Assembly (NCBI GenBank): GCA_046328035.1
Contig: JAXLXI010000001.1
Location: 434,001 to 498,000 of the forward strand
Direction: 5' to 3'
DNA from: JBGASG01 sp046328035
Lineage (GTDB): Bacteria > Cyanobacteriota > Vampirovibrionia > Obscuribacterales > Obscuribacteraceae
DNA: 64,000 nt
The notes under the pieces were generated by a model. The model was not told where the DNA came from. It worked only from the letters and a program-made list of their open reading frames with translations, and searched no databases. The translations under genes were made by a program, and so were the position numbers. The first letter of the stretch is position 1, and every line of letters begins with the position of its first letter. Shown here in pieces: positions 36,275-45,635 of the stretch.

Positions 36275-36980
36275 GACGCCGGTGCAAGTCGACAAGTCGC
36301 ATCAACTCTGCCAGCAATCTATCGAAATTGAACGGAATCAGTTCTCGACCGAGTAGTACGTTCTGCTGGATGCAGTGATTGACCACCGCTCCCATGAAGA
36401 CCCTCGCCATCGCCTCAGGGTCCGGAATATCGTATGAGTCCTTGGTGTTTGCGATCAGCTGAGTGACCATGGTCAGTCCCGGGCGCACGGTTGCTTCGGT
36501 GTAAAGCCGAGCCAATTCGGGAAACCTGCCTGCTTCACCGATCATCGTGCGGAAGAAACGTGCATACTGAGGATCCTGATGACGGGCGAACACGGTTTGG
36601 GCGATGCGGCCCAGCACTACATCCAGTGGCTGGTCGTGCACTTGCGAATCATCAAGAACGCCTTTGACATAGTCGACTGTCAGCGACTTGATCACCGTCT
36701 TGAACAAGTCCTCTTTGTCCTGAAAGTGACTGTAGATCGTCTGCTTGATGACACCGGCGCGTTCGGCGACGAGGTTCATGCTTGCCCCTTCGTAACCGTA
36801 ATCTATAAATGTTTCGAGGGCGGCTTGCATGATCTGGGATCGCTTTTGCAGTGACGTCGGTGACAGAGACTGCCGAGCCTCCTCCGACAAAAAACGCTTG
36901 ACTTGTCGGCGCGGCACGCTGCCGCCCGACGGCTGCGTCACTTTGGTACTTCTCTGCTTCTTTCGAGAACTGCTTGGCAT
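36243..36980 (-). CDS. TetR-family transcriptional repressor
   Basis: 245 residues. A basic tail of about 45 residues precedes the helix-turn-helix (about 47-95): IMQAALETFIDYGYEGASMN then GVIKQTIYSHFQDKEDLF, the TetR signature. The C-terminal ligand-binding domain follows and includes FARHQDPQYARFFRTMIGEA, as in AcrR-like regulators of efflux genes. It is divergent from the ABC exporter operon, and a perfect inverted repeat lies between them (37000-37015). It most likely represses both its own gene and the operon until an exported compound binds. Confidence 0.93.
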   Translation of the reverse strand: MPSSSRKKQRSTKVTQPSGGSVPRRQVKRFLSEEARQSLSPTSLQKRSQIMQAALETFIDYGYEGASMNLVAERAGVIKQTIYSHFQDKEDLFKTVIKSLTVDYVKGVLDDSQVHDQPLDVVLGRIAQTVFARHQDPQYARFFRTMIGEAGRFPELARLYTEATVRPGLTMVTQLIANTKDSYDIPDPEAMARVFMGAVVNHCIQQNVLLGRELIPFNFDRLLAELMRLVDLHRRPNPPSVVAES

Positions 36981-36999
36981 CGCGCTTCTGTCTGTCCGT

Positions 37000-37015
37000 C
37001 ATACCGACCGGTATG
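37000..37015. promoter_or_regulatory. Likely TetR operator
   Basis: CATACCG, AC, CGGTATG: perfect 7-base arms with a 2-base centre, in the 78-base divergent spacer. It lies 20 bases from the repressor ATG and 44 bases before the ATG of the HlyD-like gene. The size and the ACCG/CGGT core are typical of AcrR/TetR-type operators. Confidence 0.75.
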
Positions 37016-37058
37016 GTAGCATGTAGACCTCATCCAGCAAAGATAGGCGCTCAGTTAC

Positions 37059-38423
37059 ATGCAAGTTAATCCGCCGAGCAAACCTGTATCTCCGACCGAG
37101 GCAAACCAGAAGCACGGACCGCAAATGAACAAGCCGGTGATCATCGCTTTAGTGGTGCTCGTCATAGTCGGCATCATTGTTGGTGTGCAGATTCTGCGCA
37201 ACAAACCGGAGGGCAAGCCGGGCTGGTTACGTGTCAGTGGTCGTATTGAAGGTTATGAAACGAATGTCGGCGCCAAGATCGCCGGTCGAGTGGAAGAGAT
37301 CTCTAACCGCGAAGGTGAACAAGTTCAAAAGGGACAGTTACTCGTCAAACTGAGCGATGACGACATTCAGGCGCAACTTCGTGGTGCCAATGCGCGGTGG
37401 GAGCAAGCCAAACAGGGCGTGCAGGAAGTGCAGGCACAACTGGAAGTGGCCCGCGAGCAAGTTCAGCAAGCGCGCTTGAACGTGCAGCAATCTAAAGAGG
37501 ATGCGCAGGGACGAATTCAGCAGGCGCAAGCCACGCTCGCCGCCCAACAGGCGCAATACAGCCAGGCTGTCGCTCAGGAAACGCAAGCCAATGCGGACCT
37601 TGATCTGGCCCGCACACGGATCAAGCGTTATGACGAACTGGTGGCAAAAGGGGCCGTCACCCAGGACGAAGACGATCAAGCGCACAGTAATTTCAAAAGC
37701 GCATCCGCCACTGTTGAAGCGCGGCACGCCGCAGTGGTTTCCGCATCCAAGCAGGTCGCCGCCGCGCGTGCTGCTTTGATGCAAGCGCAGAGCAACGCAT
37801 TGAATCCGCCGATCCGTCTGAGTCAACAGCAAGCTAACGTTCGCACCGTTGCCCAGCAGGAGGCGGCACTCTCGCGCGCCAAGCTGGAAGTGAACAACGC
37901 CAAAGCTGCCATTGACGAGATTGAAGCCAATATCGCCTACCTTAATATCAATAGCCCCATCGATGGCATCGTGACCGCCCGCACTGTTGAACCCGGAGCG
38001 GTAGTAGCCGCGGGGCAGACAGTCATTTCATTGATCGACCTGAATAATGTGTACTTGCGTGCCTACGTTCCAGACAAAGAAATCGGCAAGGTGCGAATCA
38101 ATCAGCACGCGCTGGTCTATTACGATTCGGATCCGAAAACAGGAGTCGACGCGACCGTAATCCAGATCGATCCACAAGCCAGCTTCACTCCGGAAAACAT
38201 TTACTTCCGCGATGATCGCGTCAAGCAAGTGTTTGGTATCAAGCTGCTGATCAAAAATCCGCGGCATTTTGCGAAACCAGGAATGCCGGCTGATGCAGAC
38301 ATCGATACTGACGAGCGCTCCGGTGCGGACGAAAGGCGCACGGGTGAGAGCAATGAGCCGCCGCCTAATGAATTCGCCGCGCCCAGTTCCAGCGCGCCGG
38401 CATCGAGCGAGAGCGCGCATTGA
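37059..38423 (+). CDS. HlyD-family periplasmic adaptor of ABC exporter
   Basis: 454 residues. The membrane anchor is at about residues 25-46 (VIIALVVLVIVGIIVGVQIL). Next come the first half of the lipoyl/barrel-sandwich domain (RIEGYETNVGAKIAGRVEEI), a very long Gln/Ala-rich coiled coil (about 105-290), and the return half with NSPIDGIVTARTVEPGAVV. The C-terminal tail is Ser/Pro/Glu-rich. It would link the inner membrane ABC transporter to the TolC-like channel encoded at the end of the operon (YbhG-type layout). It is the first gene of a five-gene operon, and its stop overlaps the start of the ATPase gene. Confidence 0.92.
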   Translation: MQVNPPSKPVSPTEANQKHGPQMNKPVIIALVVLVIVGIIVGVQILRNKPEGKPGWLRVSGRIEGYETNVGAKIAGRVEEISNREGEQVQKGQLLVKLSDDDIQAQLRGANARWEQAKQGVQEVQAQLEVAREQVQQARLNVQQSKEDAQGRIQQAQATLAAQQAQYSQAVAQETQANADLDLARTRIKRYDELVAKGAVTQDEDDQAHSNFKSASATVEARHAAVVSASKQVAAARAALMQAQSNALNPPIRLSQQQANVRTVAQQEAALSRAKLEVNNAKAAIDEIEANIAYLNINSPIDGIVTARTVEPGAVVAAGQTVISLIDLNNVYLRAYVPDKEIGKVRINQHALVYYDSDPKTGVDATVIQIDPQASFTPENIYFRDDRVKQVFGIKLLIKNPRHFAKPGMPADADIDTDERSGADERRTGESNEPPPNEFAAPSSSAPASSESAH

Positions 38424-40387
38424 CTTTCGGAACACAGTTGCAAGCCCAGTCACCACCGCCCTTTGATTCGGTGGTGATCAGCCTTCATAACTTCGTCAAA
38501 AAGTACGGTAATTTCGAAGCGGTTAAGGGCATATCGTTCGAGGTCAAGCAAGGCGAAGTATTTGGTTTGATCGGTCCGGACGGTGCGGGCAAGACGAGCA
38601 CTTTTCACGTGATGGGCGGAGTGATGGACGCCACCGCCGGCGACATCAGAGTGCTTAACGAAACACCCAGGCTGGCGCGCAAGCAAATCGGTTATCTTAC
38701 GCAGCAGTTTTCTCTGCACCTCGACTTGAGCATTGAGGAAAATTTGGTCTATAGCGCCGGCGTGCGCGAAGTTTCTCCAGAGATGTTCGCTGAACGAAGT
38801 AAGCGCTACCTGGAGCTTATGAGTCTGTACAAATTCAAAGACCGGCTGGCGGGAAATCTCTCCGGAGGAATGAAACAAAAACTGGCTCTGTGCTGCGCTC
38901 TCGTTTCCGCGCCTGAGATACTGCTCCTGGATGAACCGACGACTGGTGTCGACCCCGTCTCTCGGCGCGAATTCTGGGACGTGCTGCTTGATGTTTCCAG
39001 CGAGGGCGTCACGACTGCTGTCGCCACGCCTTACCTTGATGAAGCCGAGCGATGCAGTCGCGTGGCATTGATGAACGAAGGACAGATTGTCGACATCGGC
39101 ACGCCTCGCGAATTAATCGAGCGGCTTCACATGCATAGGCTGGAAGTGCGGTCGAACAGATTGATGAAACTGGAGAGTCTGATCAGTACATCACTGAGAA
39201 CACCACAGCCCGGTCCCGCCATCGTCGATGCGCAGGAGTTCGGCGATCGGCTTGATGTGCTGGTTCCTGACGTCAAGCAGGGAACCCGGGCTGTGAAAAC
39301 GCTTGCGGCTGAAGCTGGCGATCCTCATCCTGAGATTCGCGTGTCCGAGCCGAATCTGGAAAACGTGTTTGTCAGCAAACTGCGCTCGCAAGCCAAGTTT
39401 GCGCCCGGTGAAGAGCAGCCTTTCGGATTTGAGGACGAGCATCCGTACCAGCGCACCGATATGGCAATCGGCGCCGACAATATCGGTATCAGATTTGGTT
39501 CGTTTCAGGCGGTCAAGTCGGTGAGCCTGCAGATCGGCTATGGAGAGATATTTGGCTTGCTCGGTGCCAACGGTGCCGGCAAGACAACTACCATCAAGAT
39601 GCTGTGCGGACTTCTGACACCTGGGCAGGGGCAGATGGTGCTCGCCGGTGCGAAGAGCAATCTGCGCAGTTCTGCCCTGCGCAAGCGCATCGGCTACATG
39701 AGTCAGAAGTTCACCCTCTACGACGACCTCACCGTTTTGGAGAACCTGCAGTTTTATTGTGGTGTCTATGAAGTTCCTGAAGCGCAGCAAGCTGAAAAAA
39801 TCGACTGGGTGCTGACGACGTGTGGACTGAAGGGCGAGGAAAAGCTGATTACAGGCTCATTGCCCGGCGGTTGGAAACAGCGCCTGTCGTTTGGTGCCTC
39901 GGTCATGCACCAGCCTGAAATCCTGTTTCTCGATGAGCCGACATCCGGCGTCGACCCCATGGCTCGGCGACAACTGTGGCGCCACATTCGAGAGTTCGCC
40001 CGACATGGCACAGCCGTCCTGGTCACCACTCACTTCCTTGAAGAGGCGGAGCACTGCCAAAAGCTGGCCTTCATGGTGGCAGGCGAAATTGTCGCCAAGG
40101 GAACGCCGTCGGAGATCAAGCAATCACAGCCGGGCAAGCTGATTGAAATAGTCGCTGACGACATTCAGCAGGCCGCTCGAGTGATCAGGCAAAGCGTCCC
40201 GGCCTGGAAAGTTTCGGTTTTCGCCGACAGTCTGCACGTCAATCTCGAGGATCCCGACCGCGAGATGGCACCGATACTCGATGAATTGAACAAGCAGCAC
40301 GTCCGTATCAAGTCGTATCAGCCGATTGATTTTTCTTTAGAAGATGCGTTCATCGGCATCGTCCAGCGGGCTTCGGGTAAGTCTTGA
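38420..40387 (+). CDS. ABC exporter ATPase with two nucleotide-binding domains (YbhF-like)
   Basis: 655 residues. TTG at 38420 overlaps the upstream TGA; GTG at 38471 is a possible later start. NBD1 has Walker A GPDGAGKTS (Asp where Asn is usual), signature LSGGMKQK, Walker B ILLLDEPTTGVD and an H-loop in which His is Pro (ATPYLDEAE). NBD2 has GANGAGKTT, a changed signature LPGGWKQR, FLDEPTSGVD and a normal H-loop (TTHFLEEAE). So the two sites are asymmetric, with one probably the main hydrolytic site. It powers export with the two permeases encoded next. Confidence 0.93.
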   Translation: MTFGTQLQAQSPPPFDSVVISLHNFVKKYGNFEAVKGISFEVKQGEVFGLIGPDGAGKTSTFHVMGGVMDATAGDIRVLNETPRLARKQIGYLTQQFSLHLDLSIEENLVYSAGVREVSPEMFAERSKRYLELMSLYKFKDRLAGNLSGGMKQKLALCCALVSAPEILLLDEPTTGVDPVSRREFWDVLLDVSSEGVTTAVATPYLDEAERCSRVALMNEGQIVDIGTPRELIERLHMHRLEVRSNRLMKLESLISTSLRTPQPGPAIVDAQEFGDRLDVLVPDVKQGTRAVKTLAAEAGDPHPEIRVSEPNLENVFVSKLRSQAKFAPGEEQPFGFEDEHPYQRTDMAIGADNIGIRFGSFQAVKSVSLQIGYGEIFGLLGANGAGKTTTIKMLCGLLTPGQGQMVLAGAKSNLRSSALRKRIGYMSQKFTLYDDLTVLENLQFYCGVYEVPEAQQAEKIDWVLTTCGLKGEEKLITGSLPGGWKQRLSFGASVMHQPEILFLDEPTSGVDPMARRQLWRHIREFARHGTAVLVTTHFLEEAEHCQKLAFMVAGEIVAKGTPSEIKQSQPGKLIEIVADDIQQAARVIRQSVPAWKVSVFADSLHVNLEDPDREMAPILDELNKQHVRIKSYQPIDFSLEDAFIGIVQRASGKS

Positions 40388-41493
40388 TGCGAAAAGTCAT
40401 GGCACAATGCAGGAAGGAGCTGGCGCAATTCGGGCGCGATAAGTTGACGGTCGCCCTGGCGTTCGTGTTGCCGTTGCTCAGTCTGCTTTTGTTCGGCTAT
40501 GGCGTCCGCCTGGAAATCAAAGACATTCCACTGGTGGTGCAGAATTTCGACAATGGCTTTTACAGCAAGGACCTGATTGACCGCATTTATGAGAACGGTC
40601 AGTTTCGCAGTCACGCCTGGCATGGCGAACATCCAATCGAATCCGCGATGGACACTGGAGCTGCCAAGGCTGCTGTTATTATCCCGCCGGACTTTTCTCG
40701 CCAGTTAGGAAACGGACACCAGGCGCGCTTCCAAGTATTCGTCGATGCGACCGACGTCAACAACGCGCGCGTCATGAAGAACAGCATAATCGGCACCACA
40801 AACGGTTTCATGGCAGCCAATTCGCTGACCACCAGACAACCGGCCATCGATCCCGAAATCAGGCTCTGGTTCAATCCTGGACGCAAAGAAACTCTCTATG
40901 TAGTGCCCGGAGCCCTGGGTGTCTGTCTCTGGATTTACCCGTCGCTTCTGGCTGCACTGGCAATGGTGCGGGAAAAAGAATCCGGCACCATTTTGCAGGT
41001 CTATGCCTCCAGCATCACGGCGCTCGAATTCATCGGCGGCAAGGTACTGGCATATCTGGTCGTCGGGTTGGCTGAAGCCGCATTCTTGATCATCAGTTCT
41101 GTCATTCTATTCAACCTGAACTTTGTCGGCGATCCGGTTCCGTTCATAGTCGGAATGCTCTTCTTTTTGACCAGCGCCGTGGCTTTCGGAACCATGATCG
41201 GTACCCGCACCAATTCGCAGAGCGCGGCTGTGCAGGCGGTCGCCACCGGCGGCTTCACCACGTCGCTGCTCTTGTCCGGGTATCTCTATCCGATTCGCAA
41301 TATCGTCTATCCACTCTCTATGGTCACTACCATCGTTCCGGCGCGCTGGTTCGTACAACTCTCGCGCGATGCATTCGTGCGCGGCGGCGGATGGGTGTAC
41401 GACTGGTATTTGCCGATTTTTCTGGCCGTGGGGGCGCTGGTGTTCTTCGCCATTGCCAAAAAGAATCTGAGCAAGATGCAGCTGACTTCATGA
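40387..41493 (+). CDS. ABC-2 type exporter permease 1
   Basis: 368 residues. The ATG overlaps the upstream stop by one base (TGATG). An N-terminal membrane helix (TVALAFVLPLLSLLLFGYGV) is followed by a periplasmic domain of about 140 residues with AAVIIPPDFSRQL. About five C-terminal helices include YVVPGALGVCLWIYPSLLAA and the MVREKESGTILQVYASSI loop typical of ABC2 membrane proteins. It pairs with permease 2. Confidence 0.92.
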   Translation: MRKVMAQCRKELAQFGRDKLTVALAFVLPLLSLLLFGYGVRLEIKDIPLVVQNFDNGFYSKDLIDRIYENGQFRSHAWHGEHPIESAMDTGAAKAAVIIPPDFSRQLGNGHQARFQVFVDATDVNNARVMKNSIIGTTNGFMAANSLTTRQPAIDPEIRLWFNPGRKETLYVVPGALGVCLWIYPSLLAALAMVREKESGTILQVYASSITALEFIGGKVLAYLVVGLAEAAFLIISSVILFNLNFVGDPVPFIVGMLFFLTSAVAFGTMIGTRTNSQSAAVQAVATGGFTTSLLLSGYLYPIRNIVYPLSMVTTIVPARWFVQLSRDAFVRGGGWVYDWYLPIFLAVGALVFFAIAKKNLSKMQLTS

Positions 41494-42635
41494 AACTACG
41501 AGAAACACTGCGGCGACTATTACAAACCTGTGTCGGACAACGGCTGCTGGCTTTGATGCGCAAAGAATCAGTGCAGATCGTGCGTGATCGGCAGCAGCTG
41601 TTTATGTTGATGTTTCCTCCCATCATTCAGATTTGCCTTTACGGTGCCGCTCTCAGCCCCGATGTGCAGAACCTGCGCATTGGCATTACCGACGAATGCA
41701 AAACGTACAAGAGCAGGGAACTGGTCTCGGCGCTGGTCGAAAATCGTGTGTTCGAAGCGGCTCGCGTCAGCGAAGACTTGCGGAAACTCACGGCAGCTAT
41801 TGAGCGTGGACGCATTGATGCCGGAGTTGTCATTCCGCCTGATTTCGATCGCAAAATCAGCCAGCACATGCCGGCACCGGTGCAACTGATTCTCGACGCC
41901 GTAGATGCGAACACTGCCGGCATCGCCTTCAGTTACTCGGCGCAGATGTTTCAAGCGTTCAACAACTTCCTCAATCCCGGCGGATATGTGCCAGCGGTCA
42001 AGCCTGAGGTGACGTACATCTACAACCCCGGACTGGTGGCGTCGTGGTTTTTCATTCCGGGTGTACTCGGGCTGGTGCTGACCATCTCAGGCACTCTGGT
42101 CTCTTCGATAACCCTGGTCAAGGAAAAAGACTCCGGCACCTTGGAGCAATTGCTGATGACTCCGGCAGAGTCCTGGGAAATACTGGTGGCAAAAATCGTG
42201 CCGCTGATGGTGGCGCTCAATGTGACAGTTCTGATCGCCCTCGCCGTCAGCTTTACAGTGTTTGCCGTGCCGTTCAGAGGCAACTTCTTCACCTACATGC
42301 TCGCCTCCAACATCTATATATTCGTCGTCATCGCCATCGGTGTCATCCTGGCGACCATATCAAAAAACCAGCGGCAGGCAATTTTGACTTCGTTCTTTTT
42401 CAACCTGCCGCTGATTCAGCTCTCTGGCAGCCTCTCCCCGATTGAGAGCATGCCGGAGATGTTCCAGTACCTCTCTTATCTCAATCCCTTGCGGTTCTAC
42501 ATTCAGTGCATCCGCAACATTCTCCTCAAGGGAGTGGGACTGGAAGTGATCTGGAAGGACCTCGCTATCCTGGCGATTTTCGCCACTGTCTTGATTCTCT
42601 CAAGCGCCGCACGATTCAGGAAACAATTGAGCTAG
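41490..42635 (+). CDS. ABC-2 type exporter permease 2
   Basis: 381 residues from the ATG at 41490, which overlaps the upstream TGA (ATGA); the frame is open further upstream only inside permease 1. It has the same build as permease 1: a helix with LFMLMFPPIIQICLYGAAL, a periplasmic domain with AGVVIPPDFDRKI, the loop LVKEKDSGTLEQLLMTPAES and five C-terminal helices. Two homologous permeases and a two-NBD ATPase make a complete heterodimeric exporter of the YbhFSR kind. The substrate is unknown; lipophilic drugs are typical for such systems. Confidence 0.92.
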   Translation: MKLRETLRRLLQTCVGQRLLALMRKESVQIVRDRQQLFMLMFPPIIQICLYGAALSPDVQNLRIGITDECKTYKSRELVSALVENRVFEAARVSEDLRKLTAAIERGRIDAGVVIPPDFDRKISQHMPAPVQLILDAVDANTAGIAFSYSAQMFQAFNNFLNPGGYVPAVKPEVTYIYNPGLVASWFFIPGVLGLVLTISGTLVSSITLVKEKDSGTLEQLLMTPAESWEILVAKIVPLMVALNVTVLIALAVSFTVFAVPFRGNFFTYMLASNIYIFVVIAIGVILATISKNQRQAILTSFFFNLPLIQLSGSLSPIESMPEMFQYLSYLNPLRFYIQCIRNILLKGVGLEVIWKDLAILAIFATVLILSSAARFRKQLS

Positions 42636-42637
42636 CC

Positions 42638-44392
42638 ATGAAATTGACCGACCTTACATTTTTGATGATGGCGGTGTGCGCATTATGGTGCGATGAGGCG
42701 TTCGCAGACGACCTGCCGGCGTTGCGTCCGCCGATCCAGTCTGCGCGCCCAGCGGTCCAATCTGCTCAGCCCGCCGACGCCGCCACCGACGCAGCGCGAG
42801 CAGACTTCGATCAGCATCTGTCCAGTTTGAAGCACTCGCCTCGATCTCAACCAACCGCAACGCCAACCGGTGCATCTCCTGGTCGTTTGCAGGCGATACT
42901 TTTGAAGAATGCTCCGGCTGCCGCCACCGGCCCCGGCGCCGCACATACAGCGGGCGACGAGCAATGGATGACGATGGAGCGACCCAAGCTCGAATCGCTC
43001 ATTTCTGTCAACGAGTTTTTGAATCCTTTCCAACTCGATGCTGCGAGCAATCGGCACCTGTCGCTTCGCGATGCGTTGCAACTGGGAATCGACCGCAACC
43101 TCGACCTCGCCATTGGGCGCACCAACACCAAGCAGCGAATGTTCTCCTACTTCCAGTCGCTGGGCAATTTCCTGCCTGATCCGACGCTGGGCTACAACGA
43201 GTTTTTCACGAAGGGAAGAATCGGCATTCCGGTTGCGATCACGCAGTTTGGCAGTGGGGGTGGTGCAAACGCTCTCGGTGCCGCTTCCGTAGCCGGCAAC
43301 AACGGCGATACTACGATCAAGTTGGTGCGCCCGTTTATCATGATGCACGCGGGTGGAGACTGGTACGCGTATCGCGGCGGGCAGGTGCTCTTTGGTGCGC
43401 TTTCATCACGAAATCAGTACCGGGCGGCGAAACACCAGGAGCACGCCACTCTCTCGGATGTCTTGATGACCATCACCAAGAATTACTACAATCTGGTGCT
43501 GGCCGAAAGTCTGCTCAAGATCCGAATCGACGCTGTGACAACATCCGAGGAGAATCTGCGCAAGAATAAGGACACGTTCGCGGCTGGACTGGCGACCAAT
43601 CTCGATGTCCTGCAATCGAAGACTCAGTTGTCGCGCGACCGGCAAGCGTTAGTAGATCAGCAAATCAATCGACGCAACGCCGCCATAGCACTGGCTGAGT
43701 TACTGAATATCGAACTGGGCGCCGACGTCTTGCCGGTCGACCTGACCGTCAAGAAAGTGCGATTGATCGATCCCAAACTGACTGTCGGCAATCTGCTCTC
43801 AGTGGCAATCGACCACCGTCCGGAACTGAAGCAGTATGAGCAGCTGCGGCTGGCTGCGAAGAAACAGATTATGGTCTCGGCGGCGGGACTGCAGCCGACT
43901 GTGTCACTGAGCGGCAATGTATATGGAATCGGACCGCCGACGAATGTACAGGCGGTCGGGGTGTTTGCTCTGCGCGCGGATTGGCGGCTGAAAGGGCTGG
44001 GCACCGTCGACGCGATGAAAATCGAAGAAGCGAAATGGCAGGCTCGTCAGGCGTCGCTTGAATCAGCCAAGCAATTGCAGTCTGTTTGCAAACAGGTGCG
44101 CAATTCCTATCTGCAGATCTTGGACAAAGAGAGAAACATCGAAGAAGCGACTAACGAAGTGGCATCGGCTCTAGAAGAGTTGCGGTTGGCTGAGTTGAGG
44201 AAACAGAGTGGTCTGGGTATCAACCTCGATATCATTTCTGCGCAACGTGACTACACTCAGGCTCGCGTGGATAAGGCACAGGCGATCATTGATTTCGACA
44301 TAGCGCAAGCGCAGCTGCTTCACGACTTAGGATTGATCTCGACTGACGCTCTCACCTCAGGGCGCGCATTAATGGGAGTGCCTACCCAATAA
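42638..44392 (+). CDS. TolC-family outer membrane efflux protein
   Basis: 584 residues from the ATG at 42638, two bases after the upstream stop. The signal peptide is MKLTDLTFLMMAVCALWCDE with cleavage near AFA. An Ala/Pro/Gln-rich segment of about 120 residues precedes the channel domain. That domain contains the two internally repeated helical hairpins with LRDALQLGIDRNLDLAIGRT, AGLATNLDVLQSKTQLSRDR and LGINLDIISAQRDYTQARVD. It closes the tripartite exporter operon as the outer membrane exit duct. The 3' end overlaps the next, convergent gene by 24 bases. Confidence 0.92.
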   Translation: MKLTDLTFLMMAVCALWCDEAFADDLPALRPPIQSARPAVQSAQPADAATDAARADFDQHLSSLKHSPRSQPTATPTGASPGRLQAILLKNAPAAATGPGAAHTAGDEQWMTMERPKLESLISVNEFLNPFQLDAASNRHLSLRDALQLGIDRNLDLAIGRTNTKQRMFSYFQSLGNFLPDPTLGYNEFFTKGRIGIPVAITQFGSGGGANALGAASVAGNNGDTTIKLVRPFIMMHAGGDWYAYRGGQVLFGALSSRNQYRAAKHQEHATLSDVLMTITKNYYNLVLAESLLKIRIDAVTTSEENLRKNKDTFAAGLATNLDVLQSKTQLSRDRQALVDQQINRRNAAIALAELLNIELGADVLPVDLTVKKVRLIDPKLTVGNLLSVAIDHRPELKQYEQLRLAAKKQIMVSAAGLQPTVSLSGNVYGIGPPTNVQAVGVFALRADWRLKGLGTVDAMKIEEAKWQARQASLESAKQLQSVCKQVRNSYLQILDKERNIEEATNEVASALEELRLAELRKQSGLGINLDIISAQRDYTQARVDKAQAIIDFDIAQAQLLHDLGLISTDALTSGRALMGVPTQ

Positions 44393-44728
44393 CATCGGGC
44401 GAGTTCCGGTGATAGTGGCGGCTTCGGTGGGGTATGGCAGCGGCAGGATCATTCGTTCGAAATTTTCCGGACGCACCCAGGGCTGGAGATCTTCTTCGGC
44501 TGGGTCGATAGACACCTTGAGGGCATGAGGTTTTCTGGTCGCGGACTTACACGGTGTGGACGGAATTCGGTCTTCTCTGGTGATCACACCGGCGAAGCTC
44601 GGCATGTCTTCTTTGCGCAACGGGGCGGCTGTTTCATCACCAAAATCGATGCTGGCGAATATGTCTTGCGGATAAACTGCGCTTGCGGCTGTTTCTGACA
44701 AAACGGATTTCAAAAGTTCGTTCAGCAT
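44369..44728 (-). CDS. Short hypothetical protein sharing N-terminal motif with its neighbour
   Basis: 119 residues, soluble. The N-terminus MLNELLKSVLSETAASA parallels MFNSILKSILPSTTRSA of the gene at 44774-45172, so the two seem related only at their starts. The remaining sequence is Pro/Thr/Glu-rich (DLQPWVRPENFERMILPLPY) with no known domain. GAGG lies about 12 bases before the ATG. The shared amphipathic start may be a targeting or docking signal. The two genes lie 45 bases apart on the same strand. Confidence 0.55.
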   Translation of the reverse strand: MLNELLKSVLSETAASAVYPQDIFASIDFGDETAAPLRKEDMPSFAGVITREDRIPSTPCKSATRKPHALKVSIDPAEEDLQPWVRPENFERMILPLPYPTEAATITGTRPMLLGRHSH

Positions 44729-44773
44729 GATGATGGGTGCCTCTGGAGGACGTTGCAGTCAGTGGACGAGATA

Positions 44774-45172
44774 CTAGGCGGCGGTGCGGGCGACGCGGGC
44801 TTTGATTTGCATGCCCCAGGCGCGACGCTCTGTTTTCGAGCTGTTGCCGGAGAGGCGGTTGCCGTTGGCGTCGACTGCGGTCGGAACTGGAGGAGCTTGA
44901 ACCAGAGCCGGAGCCAGTTTGAAGAAAGCGGCGGCTTTTTTGTTGACGGCGCTGGAACCATCCAGCATGCCGCTCAGCGACGGGTTGAATTCGAAGGTCA
45001 GACCGGCAACCGACGGGAACGAGCGGTTGGCAGCGATTTGTTGATAACCTCTGGTCTTGAAGATTTCCAGTTCGGCGGCTGTCATTTCAGTGGTCGGAGC
45101 GTATTTGTAGGAAATTTTGCGGGCACTGCGGGTGGTGCTAGGGAGAATCGACTTGAGAATGCTGTTAAACAT
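44774..45172 (-). CDS. Short hypothetical protein, paralogous N-terminus
   Basis: 132 residues from the ATG at 45170-45172 (GGAAGG about 8 bases upstream). The N-terminal motif MFNSILKSILPSTTRSA is shared with the following gene. The middle holds a possible folded stretch (AAELEIFKTRGYQQIAANRS, FPSVAGLTFEFNPSLSGMLD). The C-terminus is basic (SKTERRAWGMQIKARVARTA). No signal peptide, membrane helix or known family is present. Confidence 0.55.
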   Translation of the reverse strand: MFNSILKSILPSTTRSARKISYKYAPTTEMTAAELEIFKTRGYQQIAANRSFPSVAGLTFEFNPSLSGMLDGSSAVNKKAAAFFKLAPALVQAPPVPTAVDANGNRLSGNSSKTERRAWGMQIKARVARTAA

Positions 45173-45635
45173 GATGACCTTCCGTCTTTTGTGTGAGTCC
45201 CCGGCGAACCGGTAGTTGCGTTTTAACCGTGTGCTGGTTCTACGGAAAGTCCAAACCAATTAGGCGGGAAGCCCCGGAAAATTCAGCCATAAGCCCTATG
45301 TTCAGGCGGGGAGGCTGCGCTTCCAGGCGTACTGGGAGCCACTTTCGAAGAATGGATGCCGAATTATTTGACGTCTCTAATGTCGCCTAACCCGCCCCAG
45401 CGCATCTGTCCGGGCATCGCGTTTGTCTTCTTTAGGCGGCGTTTCGCGGTCGATTGTCTCGAATAGGCTGTACTGTTTCTTCCCTTAGGGCGAATCAACA
45501 CTTTAGTTGTAGTCAAGAGGCGGCGCCGCCGACTGGTCGCAGTCAAACCAGCCACCAGCGCACGAAGCCGACGGCGATCAACACTTCTGTTGATTTGGAG
45601 TAGGGGATGAAGAGGCACCCCCGCCAGTCCAATTT
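45173..45635. other. Intergenic region, 463 bases, no convincing gene
   Basis: This is the spacer between the phosphoglucomutase stop and the start of the 132-residue protein gene, both on the minus strand. I see a small hairpin at 45577-45594 and a 16-codon reading frame at 45240-45290, judged too weak to call. No known RNA motif was recognised. A long leader for the downstream gene is possible. Confidence 0.5.
45577..45594 (-). terminator. Small hairpin after phosphoglucomutase
   Basis: ATCAACA and TGTTGAT pair over 7 bases around a 4-base loop, about 41 bases after the pgm stop on the minus strand. No U-run follows, so termination is uncertain. Confidence 0.35.

Noticed and set aside
45240..45290. 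16-codon frame with AGGG before its ATG on the minus strand, a possible leader peptide
   Set aside because: Too short to support from one sequence. The encoded peptide has no run of a regulatory amino acid and no terminator/antiterminator pair is visible.
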